This document shows, piece after piece, positions 1-8,189 of a stretch of DNA of 64,000 nt. The notes beneath the pieces were generated by a model. It saw only the letters and a list, made by a program, of their open reading frames with translations, had not been told where the DNA came from and did no database searches. A program made the translations under genes and the position numbers. The DNA lies in contig JADLHO010000136.1 in NCBI GenBank assembly GCA_020848735.1, positions 1 through 64,000 on the forward strand. Direction: 5' to 3'. Within the stretch, counting starts at the first letter, position 1; every line of letters starts with the position of its first letter. Source of the stretch: Planctomycetota bacterium (GTDB taxonomy: Bacteria > Planctomycetota > UBA1135 > UBA2386).

Positions 1-73
1 CGATCGCCGGACCTATCGCAACGATCGCACGCTTCGAAAGAGCACGCTGCTTCGTGCCAGCGACGCACCCCCG

Positions 74-725
74 ATGGTCCTCGTCTCAGAGTTCCTGGAC
101 CAGATGGCACGCGCCGGTCGCTACCACTTCGCGAGCTCGGCTGCCTTGCCGCGGCGCAGCTCGTGCCGCAGCGCATCGAGCAGATCGGCGAGCGGCATTA
201 CGAAGCCCTCCTGACCGCGCCCGAGCTGCACTGCAGCTCGTACCAACGGGCCCAGCTCTTCCAGGTCATGTCCGCGACCAGGCGTTGGCAGAGTCAATGC
301 GGTGCGGTCACCGTTGAGTTCGGGCTGCGGAAGGTCCTGGAGCGCACGACGCCCGTCACGAGGAACACACCCCGCAGGCCGCTGCGGATGGCGTCTTCCG
401 AGCCGACGGTGCTCGAGCGCGTTGGCGATGCTGATCGCTGCGGCGGTTTGGGTCACGTGCTGGCCGTTCGTAAGGAGCTGGGGAAGTACGGTGACTTCGC
501 ATTGCTCGCCGCGGATGCCGCGATAGCGCCGAGGACCAGTTCGCAGTTCCTCGGCCACATGCTCAAGCTGCTCGCAGTCGACGGCGCAATCACGGCCTCG
601 CTCGCCGCGCAGATCGACGAGCGGAGTCCCGCCTTCGCCCCCTGGTCGCGCTCCCGATCGCGCGCCGGAGCGGCGAGCGATCGCCTATGGCGGATCGTGT
701 TCATCGTCGATCTGGAGCCGCCGTC
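74..725 (+). pseudogene. decayed AbiEi-type antitoxin (type IV TA)
   Basis: Remnant of the antitoxin/regulator of an AbiE type IV toxin-antitoxin (abortive infection) module. From the ATG at 74 the frame reads a family-like N-terminus (LVSEFLDQMARAGRYHF, the winged-helix start). From about 149 the similarity continues one frame over: an IGERHYEALL segment, then FQVM, CGAVTVEF and ERTTPVTRNTPRRPLRMAS, ending near DRLWRIVFIVDLEPP at about 720. The stretch that should join the two pieces, roughly 60 residues, is missing, so the gene carries both a deletion and a frameshift. The stop expected just before the toxin start is absent and the frame runs on. Family assignment rests on remembered sequence patterns, not a search. 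Non-functional as it stands. Confidence 0.6.
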
Positions 726-1189
726 GTGGTCCCCCGCGACTCCATCATCGAAGGGCGCGCCTATGCTCCGTGGGCCGACGCCGCGCAGGTCGAGCAGGAC
801 CTCGTCCTCAGCCGCGCGCTTGTCGAGCTGTTCTCTCACCCCGTGCTCGACGATCGCTCCCCTCCAGCGTTGGCGCCGCGCTGCACAAGCTGTTCTTGCG
901 GCCGCCCGCCCGATGCTCCGAGGACATCGATCGCGTTCTGGTCTGCCCGGCGCCGATCAGCGGGGACCGCGATCGCTTCCGCAGCGTGCTCGGAGCATGG
1001 CTCGCGGAGGGCCGCTGGAAGCAGACCGCGGGCGGCGTCACACTGGGCTTCCGGTTCGACTTCGAGGAGGAGCCGACGCGGCCATGGCAACCGGCAGTCG
1101 AGACCAACACGCACGAACTCGGCGCCAGGCTCGCCGTCGACCAGACACACGACCGGGTCTTCGGTGAGCTGGTCGCCCTCCTGACGTAG
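726..1189 (+). pseudogene. decayed AbiEii-type nucleotidyltransferase toxin
   Basis: Remnant of the AbiEii toxin, a nucleotidyltransferase-fold protein partnered with AbiEi. The probable GTG start at 726 directly follows the antitoxin remnant and reads VPRDSIIEGRAYAPW, then AQVEQDLVLSRALVELFSHP, the usual N-terminus of this family. Near 860 the similarity jumps frame and continues with GAALHKLFLRPPARCSEDID. The family motif is GGTALHKL followed by RxSEDID, so the first catalytic glycine is already replaced. After a short FRFDFEEE and AVETNTHE stretch the frame stops at 1189, giving about half the usual ~300 residues. One frameshift plus C-terminal loss makes it a pseudogene. It lies just outside the tRNA-Pro island. 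Confidence 0.62.
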
Positions 1190-1579
1190 ACGTGAGTCGG
1201 TGTCGGTCCTCCCCGCGACGACTGCCGGGCCGTGCGCTCGTGCCTCGCGTGGCATTGCGGGCGACGTTCGCCGAGAGCCCCAAGCCAGCCGGCGTGCTCG
1301 GGACTGACCTCGCCCCGCCGGAGGACAACACGTGACCGCGAGAAACGATCGGAGCGACAGGATTTGAACCTGCGACCCCCTGCACCCCATCGGGTCTCCG
1401 ATGGCTGCTTGCGGTGACGCCAATCGTTGCCGGCAAGCCTTTTACGCGACTTCTCTACCACTCGCAAGTGCCGCACCTGGCCGCAATCCGGAACGACCCG
1501 CACCAAGGGATACTCGCCCCTGCAGTCGTTTGATTGTCGGGCATGCCCCTCGGCACATCGTGGCTAGACCTTTACCCTT
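1190..1579. other. intergenic, contains island left end
   Basis: No credible gene. The stretch contains the 3'-tRNA-Pro fragment at 1349-1390 that marks one end of the island. 1190-1348 is chromosomal spacer after the AbiE remnant. 1391-1579 is non-coding sequence downstream of the last cargo gene and is visibly less GC-rich than the chromosome. Confidence 0.6.
1349..1390. repeat. att site, left copy (tRNA-Pro 3' fragment)
   Basis: 42 bp identical to 8294-8335. It covers the discriminator base, 3' acceptor strand, T arm, variable region and half of the anticodon stem-loop of tRNA-Pro, and stops inside the anticodon loop. After 1390 the sequence diverges, so no full tRNA can form. One of the two attachment sites of the island. 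Confidence 0.93.
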
Positions 1580-2569
1580 TCATGCCGGAAAAGCGCTCAG
1601 GCTGTGCGGTCCCACGCTCGCAAGCTCGATCCATCCGTCTGGGCAAGCCCAATAGTGAAGATGATACTCATCGTCAATATCCGCCCGCCAAGCCGCAGCC
1701 TTGTCGGCCGCCCGAATGACTTGCTCTTCATTCCCGCCACGCCCCCCACGCCATGCATGCACAGCGGACATACCCCGCTGCTCTGCCAACATCACCGCGC
1801 GCCTTACAAGCTTCGCCGCCATTTGACGCTGCTTAAACACATGCTCACCCCGGAGGCACTCATAGAATTTTCGGTGCAGCCGTATCCGAGGCGCCTCAAT
1901 AGAGTAGCCCGCTTTCCCCCCAAGTCGAGTCAATATGCTCGCCCCGCGAAGGGCTAACATAAACTGCTCGTCCGATTCCGCACGCGCCGCAGCATCACCA
2001 AAATCAAACCCGCGAAACAAAGCAGCAATCTTTGCCGAGCAGGCGACCCTACACACGACATCCCGCGGGAACGCACCCCCCAATCGTGACTCACAATCGC
2101 CACTCGCCAGCAACACTCGCACACGTTGCTCAATGTCGGATTCCGCAACGAGTGGATGCCACGAACACACACCTACGTGACCCTTGCCCATATCGGCAAC
2201 CAGACTCCCAAGCACGACGAGCCGACCATGTTCTTCCGCATCCTCGTCGCAAGCCTCACACAACACATCTCCCCCAACGACGTCCTCCAAGAAAAGCGCC
2301 CGCTGAAGAACCCGACTGACCAATGCAACAACATCCCTTTGATCAAAATCGATCCCAAATCGTCTGACCACCCGCTCAACGTTAGACTTGAATGGAAACT
2401 CCCCACGATTCATAAGACGGTCCAAGGCACCTTTCGTCATCATCACCGCCACACACTGCCCACTCATCAAATCCACAATGTCACAAAGGCGCTTTATCAG
2501 ATTCACCGCGTCATCGGCACTCTGTGCCGTACTTACACTCAGAGCGCGTTCAGATAACACTACATTCAT
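1580..2569 (-). CDS. unknown partner of island ATPase
   Basis: A 329-residue protein I do not recognise. Its ATG overlaps the TGA of the upstream ATPase (ATGA, 2566-2569), so the two are almost certainly translationally coupled and act together. The N-terminal half looks helical, with one CxxC (GDVLCEACDED, near residue 104). The last ~100 residues look most structured: a basic helix HRKFYECLRGEHVFKQRQM, then VHAWRGGRGGNEEQVIRAA, then a strand-rich tail with AAWR, DDEYHLHYW and IELASVGPHS. That tail superficially recalls small RelE-like folds, but no catalytic set is evident. There is no signal peptide or membrane segment, so it should be cytosolic. It could be the effector or substrate adaptor of a defence system. 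Base composition is lower in GC than the chromosome, pointing to transfer. Confidence 0.8.
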   Translation of the reverse strand: MNVVLSERALSVSTAQSADDAVNLIKRLCDIVDLMSGQCVAVMMTKGALDRLMNRGEFPFKSNVERVVRRFGIDFDQRDVVALVSRVLQRALFLEDVVGGDVLCEACDEDAEEHGRLVVLGSLVADMGKGHVGVCSWHPLVAESDIEQRVRVLLASGDCESRLGGAFPRDVVCRVACSAKIAALFRGFDFGDAAARAESDEQFMLALRGASILTRLGGKAGYSIEAPRIRLHRKFYECLRGEHVFKQRQMAAKLVRRAVMLAEQRGMSAVHAWRGGRGGNEEQVIRAADKAAAWRADIDDEYHLHYWACPDGWIELASVGPHSLSAFPA

Positions 2570-4401
2570 TCTGCGCGATCCTCCCCTTTCCGCTTCTTGC
2601 GTCGCTCGAGGGCTGCACGGAGAATTGCCGATGACTCAATTTCCGAAGTGTCGAAGAACCCGGTCGGCCATTCCGACAGCGATCCCGCCTCTGTCACACC
2701 AATACGCCGATAGTGACTCCCGTCGTCTTTCATTTCGACGAAGTACAAGGCCACCCTTTCATGAAGCTCTGCCGTCGGATCTTGAGCACACTTCAGCCGA
2801 AGCCGGCTAATGATGTACTCGCTGTGAGTCTCTACAATACACTGCTTTTCAACCATGGTAAGAGCAATAAAAAAGTCTGCCAGTCTGGCCTGCACAGATG
2901 GGTGAAGGTGTAGTTCCGGCTGCTCCAGAATCAAAGTCGTTCCCCTCGCCGCCAATAGAGCAAGCACCAGTATCGGCAGCGCCTGACTCACACCCACGCC
3001 AACCTGATTGAGGCTTCGCATCCCTCCCGAGACGTCTACACCCACACTCAATCGATACCCTAGGCCACCCTCCACTCCCCGGGATTCGCTTCGATTCGCC
3101 ACGCCGATGTGTGAGGCCCACTGTTGCACGGCGGCGGCCAGACTACCCTTTCTCACTTTCGCGGCGAGTCCATCCTTAACGAAAGCAGCCGGATCAACGT
3201 ACTCCACAACTGTCTCGCTATGCACACTGAGCACTGCCGCTGCATACTCTCCCTTGCGCCCGACATCCTCGGCATCCACGGACGTTGAGAGTGGGTACAA
3301 GGCTCGCGGGTCGTCGCGGAGCGGCCCCACGTACTTAAGCAGCTGCCCGAACTGCGTCGCCAGCAAGTACTGGGCGTCCGCCCGCAGTCCTAGTTGTCGG
3401 AGTCGCCAGTCCGGGGCCACTTCTCCGCGAATACACCCCTCCAACCCAACTCTCTCTCCCTCCAGTTTTTTTTGCTCTTCGCGCGTTAAGACTTTACGGA
3501 TGATCGCCCCCAATTCGCTAACCACCAGCAAGCCAGCATCCATCTTCGCCTGAGTTGCCGCGTTAAGCTGTGCTCGCGTCGTATCCGAGACTAGGTTGCT
3601 GACAAATGCAAGCCAACTGGCTTCAACCGGCGTTGGATCCGTCAGCACCAGGCGATACGGAGCGGCAAGTGATCGGGTACCAATCAAGATTGCCGCGATT
3701 TGCGCTGCGGTCTCGGCGTGTGCATCATACCGCAGGGAGACCGATCCCGGCACGAAATGCCAGAGTTGGCCACCGACTACTCCAGCCGATTCCGCATCAA
3801 CCTCGCTATCAGCCCCTTTTGTGATGCGATACTCGGGGATGGCGGTCGAATTCCCCACGGCTAAGTCTCGCTTGACCGGAGACTTCGATCCTTCTCGCCG
3901 TTGAGGTGATTCGCGCAGAGTCATCTCGATATGCGCGGGCCCTTGGAGACCCCCGGTCATCACCAATGACGCCTCCCTTACTCTTGGGTGCAACTTCTCG
4001 CGAACACCCTCATCTTCTCTGGCCATTATTGAGAAGCGGCAGACAATCGACTCCGCCATAAACTCTGGCGGAAACGGGCCACCACGCCGGAACGGCGCCG
4101 TTGCCCCCCCGTGCCCGCGATAACTGCGCGTGTCGATCTCAAATGCAATTCCCGGAAACTCGTTATGGCAGAAGTTGCATCTGATTTCGTCCATGTCTCC
4201 CAATTGGACCAAAGGGCCATTAAGCACCAATGAATTTGCCGAGATACGACTCTCGGTCGACTGGGCCACCGCCAGGATCGACTGCAAAATCGTCGACTTC
4301 CCGGAGCTGTTCGAGCCGACCAATAGTGTTATCGGAGCAAACCGAAGAACACCGGAATCTCGCACGGACTTGAACGCCTTGATGTGCCACGACGCGATCA
4401 T
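2566..4401 (-). CDS. SMC/OLD-like ATPase with DUF3696-like tail
   Basis: A 611-residue cytosolic ATPase of the ABC/OLD-like AAA class (AAA_15/AAA_21, COG4938-like). The N-terminus reads IKAFKSVRDSG then a Walker A loop GSNSSGKST (29-37). The ABC-type signature and Walker B lie far C-terminal: SQALPILVLALLAARGTTLILEQPELHLHP, with LILEQPE at about 490-496, and a switch histidine in ETHSEY (524-529). The end carries EWPTGFFD (577-584), typical of the DUF3696 C-terminus. A CxxC pair (RCNFCHNEF) sits near residue 77. Proteins of this class act as sensors or motors in several defence systems (for example Septu, Gabija and PARIS relatives). The overlapping downstream gene should be its partner. Start ATG at 4401; a hairpin lies just upstream. 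Confidence 0.88.
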   Translation of the reverse strand: MIASWHIKAFKSVRDSGVLRFAPITLLVGSNSSGKSTILQSILAVAQSTESRISANSLVLNGPLVQLGDMDEIRCNFCHNEFPGIAFEIDTRSYRGHGGATAPFRRGGPFPPEFMAESIVCRFSIMAREDEGVREKLHPRVREASLVMTGGLQGPAHIEMTLRESPQRREGSKSPVKRDLAVGNSTAIPEYRITKGADSEVDAESAGVVGGQLWHFVPGSVSLRYDAHAETAAQIAAILIGTRSLAAPYRLVLTDPTPVEASWLAFVSNLVSDTTRAQLNAATQAKMDAGLLVVSELGAIIRKVLTREEQKKLEGERVGLEGCIRGEVAPDWRLRQLGLRADAQYLLATQFGQLLKYVGPLRDDPRALYPLSTSVDAEDVGRKGEYAAAVLSVHSETVVEYVDPAAFVKDGLAAKVRKGSLAAAVQQWASHIGVANRSESRGVEGGLGYRLSVGVDVSGGMRSLNQVGVGVSQALPILVLALLAARGTTLILEQPELHLHPSVQARLADFFIALTMVEKQCIVETHSEYIISRLRLKCAQDPTAELHERVALYFVEMKDDGSHYRRIGVTEAGSLSEWPTGFFDTSEIESSAILRAALERRKKRKGEDRAE

Positions 4402-4425
4402 GTTTGAGGCCTGGCGTTTGAGTGA

Positions 4426-4449
4426 ACCCCCCTACTAGTTGAGGGGGGT
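4426..4449. terminator. hairpin between rep and ATPase genes
   Basis: Perfect 8-bp inverted repeat (ACCCCCCT / AGGGGGGT, arms 4426-4433 and 4442-4449) with an 8-nt loop. It lies 25 bp before the ATPase start and about 150 bp after the rep stop, with all genes on the minus strand. It could end the rep transcript or shape the 5' leader of the ATPase mRNA. No U-tract follows. The rest of 4450-4598 is GC-rich with no gene; an origin for the Rep protein could lie there, but I cannot point to a nick site. Confidence 0.4.
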
Positions 4450-4598
4450 AGCCCGCAGCCTACCCGTCCCGGCCCGCCAGTCCACCCCGCGGCCACAACC
4501 GAGGTGGAACCGGCCCGGCATGCGCGCCGGCCTCCCGCAAGGCGCGCGCCGGACCGGTCCAGGGGCATCGGAGTTCGACGGTCCGCGGGCCCGGTCCG

Positions 4599-5735
4599 TC
4601 ACGCCCCTTGCGGGTCCCCGGCCGGCTGAGTCTCCGTGTCGGGCGGATCGGCGGGCGTCGACGCCTTCGAGCCCCGGGCCCCGCTCTTGCGAGGCCCGAG
4701 GCTCAAAGGCATGGAGGAGAGGTGGCTGAGGTACGGTTGGTCCTCGGGTCCCAGGGTGCCGGCCTCGATGTCGCGGAGGTAGCGCCGGTGGCGCGGGTTC
4801 CGCGGCTCGGGGGTCTTCGCGAGCAGGACTCCCGCGGCACGCACAGGATCGCCAACCGCTGCGCACAGTACGCGGAACCCTCCGCCGGACTGGCGGACGT
4901 GTGACTTCAGGAACTCGGCGAGGCTCGCCGGCCGGGCCTTGCCGACCCGCGCGGCCTCCGCGTCGCCAACGAAGTCCGCCCACCACCGCGCGCGGCGAGT
5001 CTTGTCGGCTGGGTCCCGGAAGTCGAGGAAGGCGACCAAGTGCCCGAGGGCAGCCGCCACCACAGCGGCCGGACGCCCGGCGGTGATCAACTCGGCGAGC
5101 AGCGCATCCGCGAAGCGGTCCTTCGTCTCCAACTCGCAGCGCATCGAGCGGACCTTGCCCTTGCTCTCCTCCTCCTTGTCGTACCAGCGCAGCACGCGAC
5201 CGCTCTGGCGGCTCCCGAGCTGAAAGGTCCCTCCCAGTGACTCGCCGTAGTTCGTGCGCTCGCAGGAGCGGACCGCCTTGCAGCGCACACCGGCTTGCTT
5301 GTGCCGCCGGTCGCTCCAGACCCGGGCGCGGAGATCCGCGGGGCCGACGCGCTTCTCGAAGTCATCCCACGCGACGTCCACGCGACGGCCGGCGAAGCGC
5401 ACACCGAGCTGCTTCCTCGCTGCGGCGCACGCGTCGAGCAGGGTACCCGTCCCCAGCACGCCGCAGGCTTCGCCCTTGATCTGGAGATGGGTCCAGTCCT
5501 GCCGCAGGTTCTCCTCGATCAGGGACCCGTGCGGACCGCGACCCCGCATCCGCTCCTCGCCGATCGGCGTGAACTCCCAGCCCGCGTCGCCCCAGGCCTC
5601 GCCGAAGTGCGGCACCAGGTGCGCGAGCACCTGGTCGATGCTCCAGCCCTTGAAGGTCAGCGACAGCCAGTCGATGCGGAACTCCACTCCCCGCGCCGGC
5701 TTCCCGACGCCCGCTCCCGCGAACGCGCCGCTCAC
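4599..5735 (-). CDS. Rep_trans-like replication initiation protein
   Basis: Probable rolling-circle-type replication initiator (replication initiation factor domain, Rep_trans-like) of 378 residues. The N-terminus reads VEFRIDWLSLTFKG, like the opening FxIDWLSFT strand of this family. The core has HLQIKGEACGVLG and RRVDVAWDDFE. GTFQLGSRQSGRVLRWYDKEEES precedes an acidic/basic MRCELETKDR, matching the family's nicking region with a Tyr in RWYDK and an acidic ELE. The GTG start at 5735 overlaps the TGA of the DUF1580-type gene (GTGA), and the frame upstream of it is just antisense-free read-through without family similarity. It probably nicks or replicates the excised circle of the island. The family call is by pattern; the specific nick tyrosine is inferred. 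Confidence 0.75.
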   Translation of the reverse strand: MSGAFAGAGVGKPARGVEFRIDWLSLTFKGWSIDQVLAHLVPHFGEAWGDAGWEFTPIGEERMRGRGPHGSLIEENLRQDWTHLQIKGEACGVLGTGTLLDACAAARKQLGVRFAGRRVDVAWDDFEKRVGPADLRARVWSDRRHKQAGVRCKAVRSCERTNYGESLGGTFQLGSRQSGRVLRWYDKEEESKGKVRSMRCELETKDRFADALLAELITAGRPAAVVAAALGHLVAFLDFRDPADKTRRARWWADFVGDAEAARVGKARPASLAEFLKSHVRQSGGGFRVLCAAVGDPVRAAGVLLAKTPEPRNPRHRRYLRDIEAGTLGPEDQPYLSHLSSMPLSLGPRKSGARGSKASTPADPPDTETQPAGDPQGA

Positions 5736-6109
5736 GGCTCGACCTCCGCGACCTCGGCCGCATCCGCGATGCCCGCATCGACGAGCACGTCCCGCGTCGC
5801 GAGGCGATCGAAGGGCAAGAACGGATGGCGGTCGACGGCGACCGCCGGCGCAATCGGCGAACAGCCGATCGAGCAGGCCTCGACGAAGCGCCGCAGCGCC
5901 TCGACGGTCGTGCAGCGGGCACCGCCGATCATGACGGTCTCCAGCACGACGCCGCGGCAGCCCTTGTGCGCCCAGCGGTGGAGCGTGTTGACGTGCAGCG
6001 GCTTGCCGCCGCGACGGATCGGAAGCCGGCGTGCGGCCTCGGCGATGGTGATGACGGTCTCGCGGGTCAGGTCCACGCGTCCGTCGCTGATTCCCTCGGT
6101 TCGATTCAT
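5732..6109 (-). CDS. DUF1580-type HTH/excisionase-like protein
   Basis: A 125-residue small DNA-binding protein. Residues about 15-60 form a MerR/excisionase-like helix-turn-helix: TITIAEAARRLP, then VNTLHRWAHKGCRGVVLE, then GGARCTTVEALRRFVEA. This layout (helix, wing with Gly-rich turn, second helix) matches DUF1580 proteins, which I know chiefly from planctomycete genomes. In small integrative elements such proteins usually act as recombination directionality factor or as regulator of the rep gene. Its stop overlaps the rep start by GTGA, so it is co-expressed with the initiator, which fits both roles. The C-terminal ~30 residues are low-complexity Ala/Glu/Val. Confidence 0.8.
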   Translation of the reverse strand: MNRTEGISDGRVDLTRETVITIAEAARRLPIRRGGKPLHVNTLHRWAHKGCRGVVLETVMIGGARCTTVEALRRFVEACSIGCSPIAPAVAVDRHPFLPFDRLATRDVLVDAGIADAAEVAEVEP

Positions 6110-6192
6110 GGTGACCCGCTCGTAGGCGGATCACCTGCACTCGCTCCGTTCCGCATCGTGCGCTTCGTGCCGCGCACGTTGCGCACGATGGC

Positions 6193-6966
6193 TCAACCAT
6201 CCGCTGCACTCAGTTCGGCCTTGCCGGCCTCGGTCAGCCGATACGGCTTCTTGCCCTCGACCAGGCCAAGCTTGCGCAGCGCTCCGATCCGCCCACGCAC
6301 CGTCGCGTCGTTCACGCGCACCGACGACGCGATCTCCTTCGCCACCTTAGCCCCGTTCCCCAGCGCACGCAGGATCGCACGATCCGTCGCGTCGAGCGGC
6401 TTCGCGCACTTCGCAAGTTCTCCAATCGCGCCAGCGCGCCACGATCCCCCGTCCAGGCCCGTGAGAGCCATCGCGAGCTGATCTGCAACGGCTGTCGCCG
6501 CAGCGACGACCGCAGCATGCATGCTCGATTCCTCGAATCCACCGAGCGAGCAGGTCTTCCCGAGCCGACCCGCCAGGGCCTCAGCCATCACGTGGAAGCG
6601 GGGCAGGATCGACATGCGACCGCGCTCCAGAGAACGGGCACCCATCACGAGCATGCGATCGTGGAGCGTCACAGAATGCTCGTCCGATGGATCCGGCCGC
6701 GACCATGCGTTGGAGAAGAGCAGCTCGAGTCCTAACGCGAAGCCCTCGAAGTCGAAGTCGCTCGGATACGGAAACGACTCGCGCAGGAGGATCCCACGCT
6801 CGGCCTCCAGAGCCGGCCTTGCCGTCGTTCCGACCCGCTCCAGTCCGCGGATCGTCCGCAGCTTCGCGCGGACGATCTCGCGTGCCTCGGCTTCGCGTTC
6901 GATGCGGTCGACGTCAAGCGTGAGCATCGCCCGGACGGGCCACCAATGATCGACCTCAGGTCCCAT
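6193..6966 (-). CDS. winged-helix protein of the island
   Basis: A 257-residue protein of unknown exact role. The C-terminal ~75 residues form a clear winged helix: LDATDRAILRALGNGAKVAKEIASSVRVNDATVRGRIGALRKLGLVEG followed by KKPYRLTEAGKAEL, as in MarR/ArsR-like or replication-terminator-like regulators. The N-terminal ~170 residues are helical, with an acidic stretch SFPYPSDFDFEGFALGLELLF, and match nothing I recognise. It may be the control protein of the island (repressor of excision or of the cargo). The start may be the ATG at 6966 or the internal ATG 13 codons later (MLTLDVDRIERE), which gives a cleaner N-terminus. It lies 20 bp downstream of the integrase on the same strand. Confidence 0.72.
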   Translation of the reverse strand: MGPEVDHWWPVRAMLTLDVDRIEREAEAREIVRAKLRTIRGLERVGTTARPALEAERGILLRESFPYPSDFDFEGFALGLELLFSNAWSRPDPSDEHSVTLHDRMLVMGARSLERGRMSILPRFHVMAEALAGRLGKTCSLGGFEESSMHAAVVAAATAVADQLAMALTGLDGGSWRAGAIGELAKCAKPLDATDRAILRALGNGAKVAKEIASSVRVNDATVRGRIGALRKLGLVEGKKPYRLTEAGKAELSAADG

Positions 6967-6986
6967 CGAGCGGCGAGACTACCGCG

Positions 6987-8189
6987 CTACCCCAGCCGCT
7001 CCATCGCCTCGACTGCCCGTGCCCGGCTGACCTCCGCATACACCTGCGTCGTCTCGATCAGCCGGTGTCCGAGCACGGCCTGCGCGGCCTCGATGCCGAG
7101 CTCGCGGCGAATGCGGGTTGCCGCGGCGTGCCGGAGCTGGTTCGGACTCCAGGGCTCGATGCCCGCATCCTCGCACGCGCGACGGATCGCGCGGCGGTAG
7201 CTGTCGACGCCGTAGGTCTCGCGGAACTCGCGCCGCTCCTGGCCGCGACGCACCCGCCGCACGTCCGGATCGTGCGACGGCCAGGCCGGGAGGCGGCGCG
7301 CGGCGCGCCGGCGCGCCGCGCGGTCGCCCTCCGCTTCGCCTGGCGAGAACAGCGGCGCTTCGGGGTCGAGCTTCAACCAGGCCGTGAGCACGGCCTGCAC
7401 CCGCGGCCCGATCGCGACCACGCGCTCGATGCCGTGGTGCTCCGTCTTGTGGTGCTCGGGGCGGTAGATCCAGACCTTGCCCGTGCGATCGAGCGACTTG
7501 CCTCGCATCGCGACGACCTCGGCCGGGCGCATCCCCGTGCCGAGCTGCACCTGCACCATCGCGGCGACGACCGCCGGCAGGTGCGGCAGCGTGGCCTCGA
7601 CGTCGGCGTCGCTCACCGGATGCACTGGCTCGGTCTCGCGCGCCGCCGAGCGGCCGCGCACCAAGCCGCGCACCGCGCGCAGTCCTTCCCAGGTCGACGG
7701 CGGCACCAGCTCGTTCTCCACGCCCCAGCGGAACGTCTGCTTGATGCGCGCGACGAAGCCGTTGATCGTCGATCGGCTCAGGCCGCCCGCGATCATGCGT
7801 TCGCGGCAGGCCTTGAGCGCGAGCGGTCCGAACGCGGCGGCGCGCGTCGAGCCGTAGCCCGCGTGCAGGTAGCGCATCGCGAGCTTGAGCACGGACAGCT
7901 CGGAGGTCGGCTTGCCGTCCTTCCGGTAGTACTCCGTCGCGTGGGTCCAGTAGCCCGCGCAGAGGTCGTCGACGCTCAGCCAGTCCGCCGGCGCACCCGT
8001 CGCGTCGCGCGTTCCCGCGAGGAAGCGCCCTCGCGCGCGCCACTCGCCGACGACGCGCTCGTAGCGCTCACGACTCGCCGGGGACTCGAAGGGACCGAGG
8101 TAGAGGGTGCGTCCGCCGAGCGTGACGATCGCCTGCCCGGACGACTTGTGAAGGCGGTAGGAGGGGACGTCCCTCCGCTGCGCAGCCAT
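6987..8189 (-). CDS. tyrosine site-specific integrase
   Basis: Phage-type tyrosine recombinase, 400 residues, that integrates the island at tRNA-Pro. Start ATG at 8189 (MAAQRRDVPSYRLH) follows an AGGA Shine-Dalgarno; the frame extends further upstream but without family similarity. An N-terminal arm-binding/SAM-like core domain (SVDDLCAGYW, SRSTINGFVARIKQTFRWG) is followed by the catalytic domain: Arg I in GTGMRPAEV, a Lys-containing hairpin HHKTEHHG, box II PNQLRHAAATRI, and GHRLIETTQVYAE with the C-terminal His and the nucleophilic Tyr. The usual His of the HxxR box is Asn here (NQLR), a variant I associate with planctomycete integrases. It is adjacent to the intact tRNA, which makes it the integrase of this element. 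Likely functional. Confidence 0.93.
   Translation of the reverse strand: MAAQRRDVPSYRLHKSSGQAIVTLGGRTLYLGPFESPASRERYERVVGEWRARGRFLAGTRDATGAPADWLSVDDLCAGYWTHATEYYRKDGKPTSELSVLKLAMRYLHAGYGSTRAAAFGPLALKACRERMIAGGLSRSTINGFVARIKQTFRWGVENELVPPSTWEGLRAVRGLVRGRSAARETEPVHPVSDADVEATLPHLPAVVAAMVQVQLGTGMRPAEVVAMRGKSLDRTGKVWIYRPEHHKTEHHGIERVVAIGPRVQAVLTAWLKLDPEAPLFSPGEAEGDRAARRRAARRLPAWPSHDPDVRRVRRGQERREFRETYGVDSYRRAIRRACEDAGIEPWSPNQLRHAAATRIRRELGIEAAQAVLGHRLIETTQVYAEVSRARAVEAMERLG

Noticed and set aside
1349-1390. The left repeat considered as a second tRNA gene.
   Set aside because: Only the 3' part of the cloverleaf is present; the acceptor 5' strand, D arm and half of the anticodon stem are missing.
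1232-1417. A short plus-strand open frame over the left att repeat.
   Set aside because: Its only distinctive part is the translated tRNA fragment.
4435-4986. A 183-codon minus-strand frame overlapping the end of rep.
   Set aside because: Arg/Pro/Gly-rich translation without motifs; the rep frame covers most of it.
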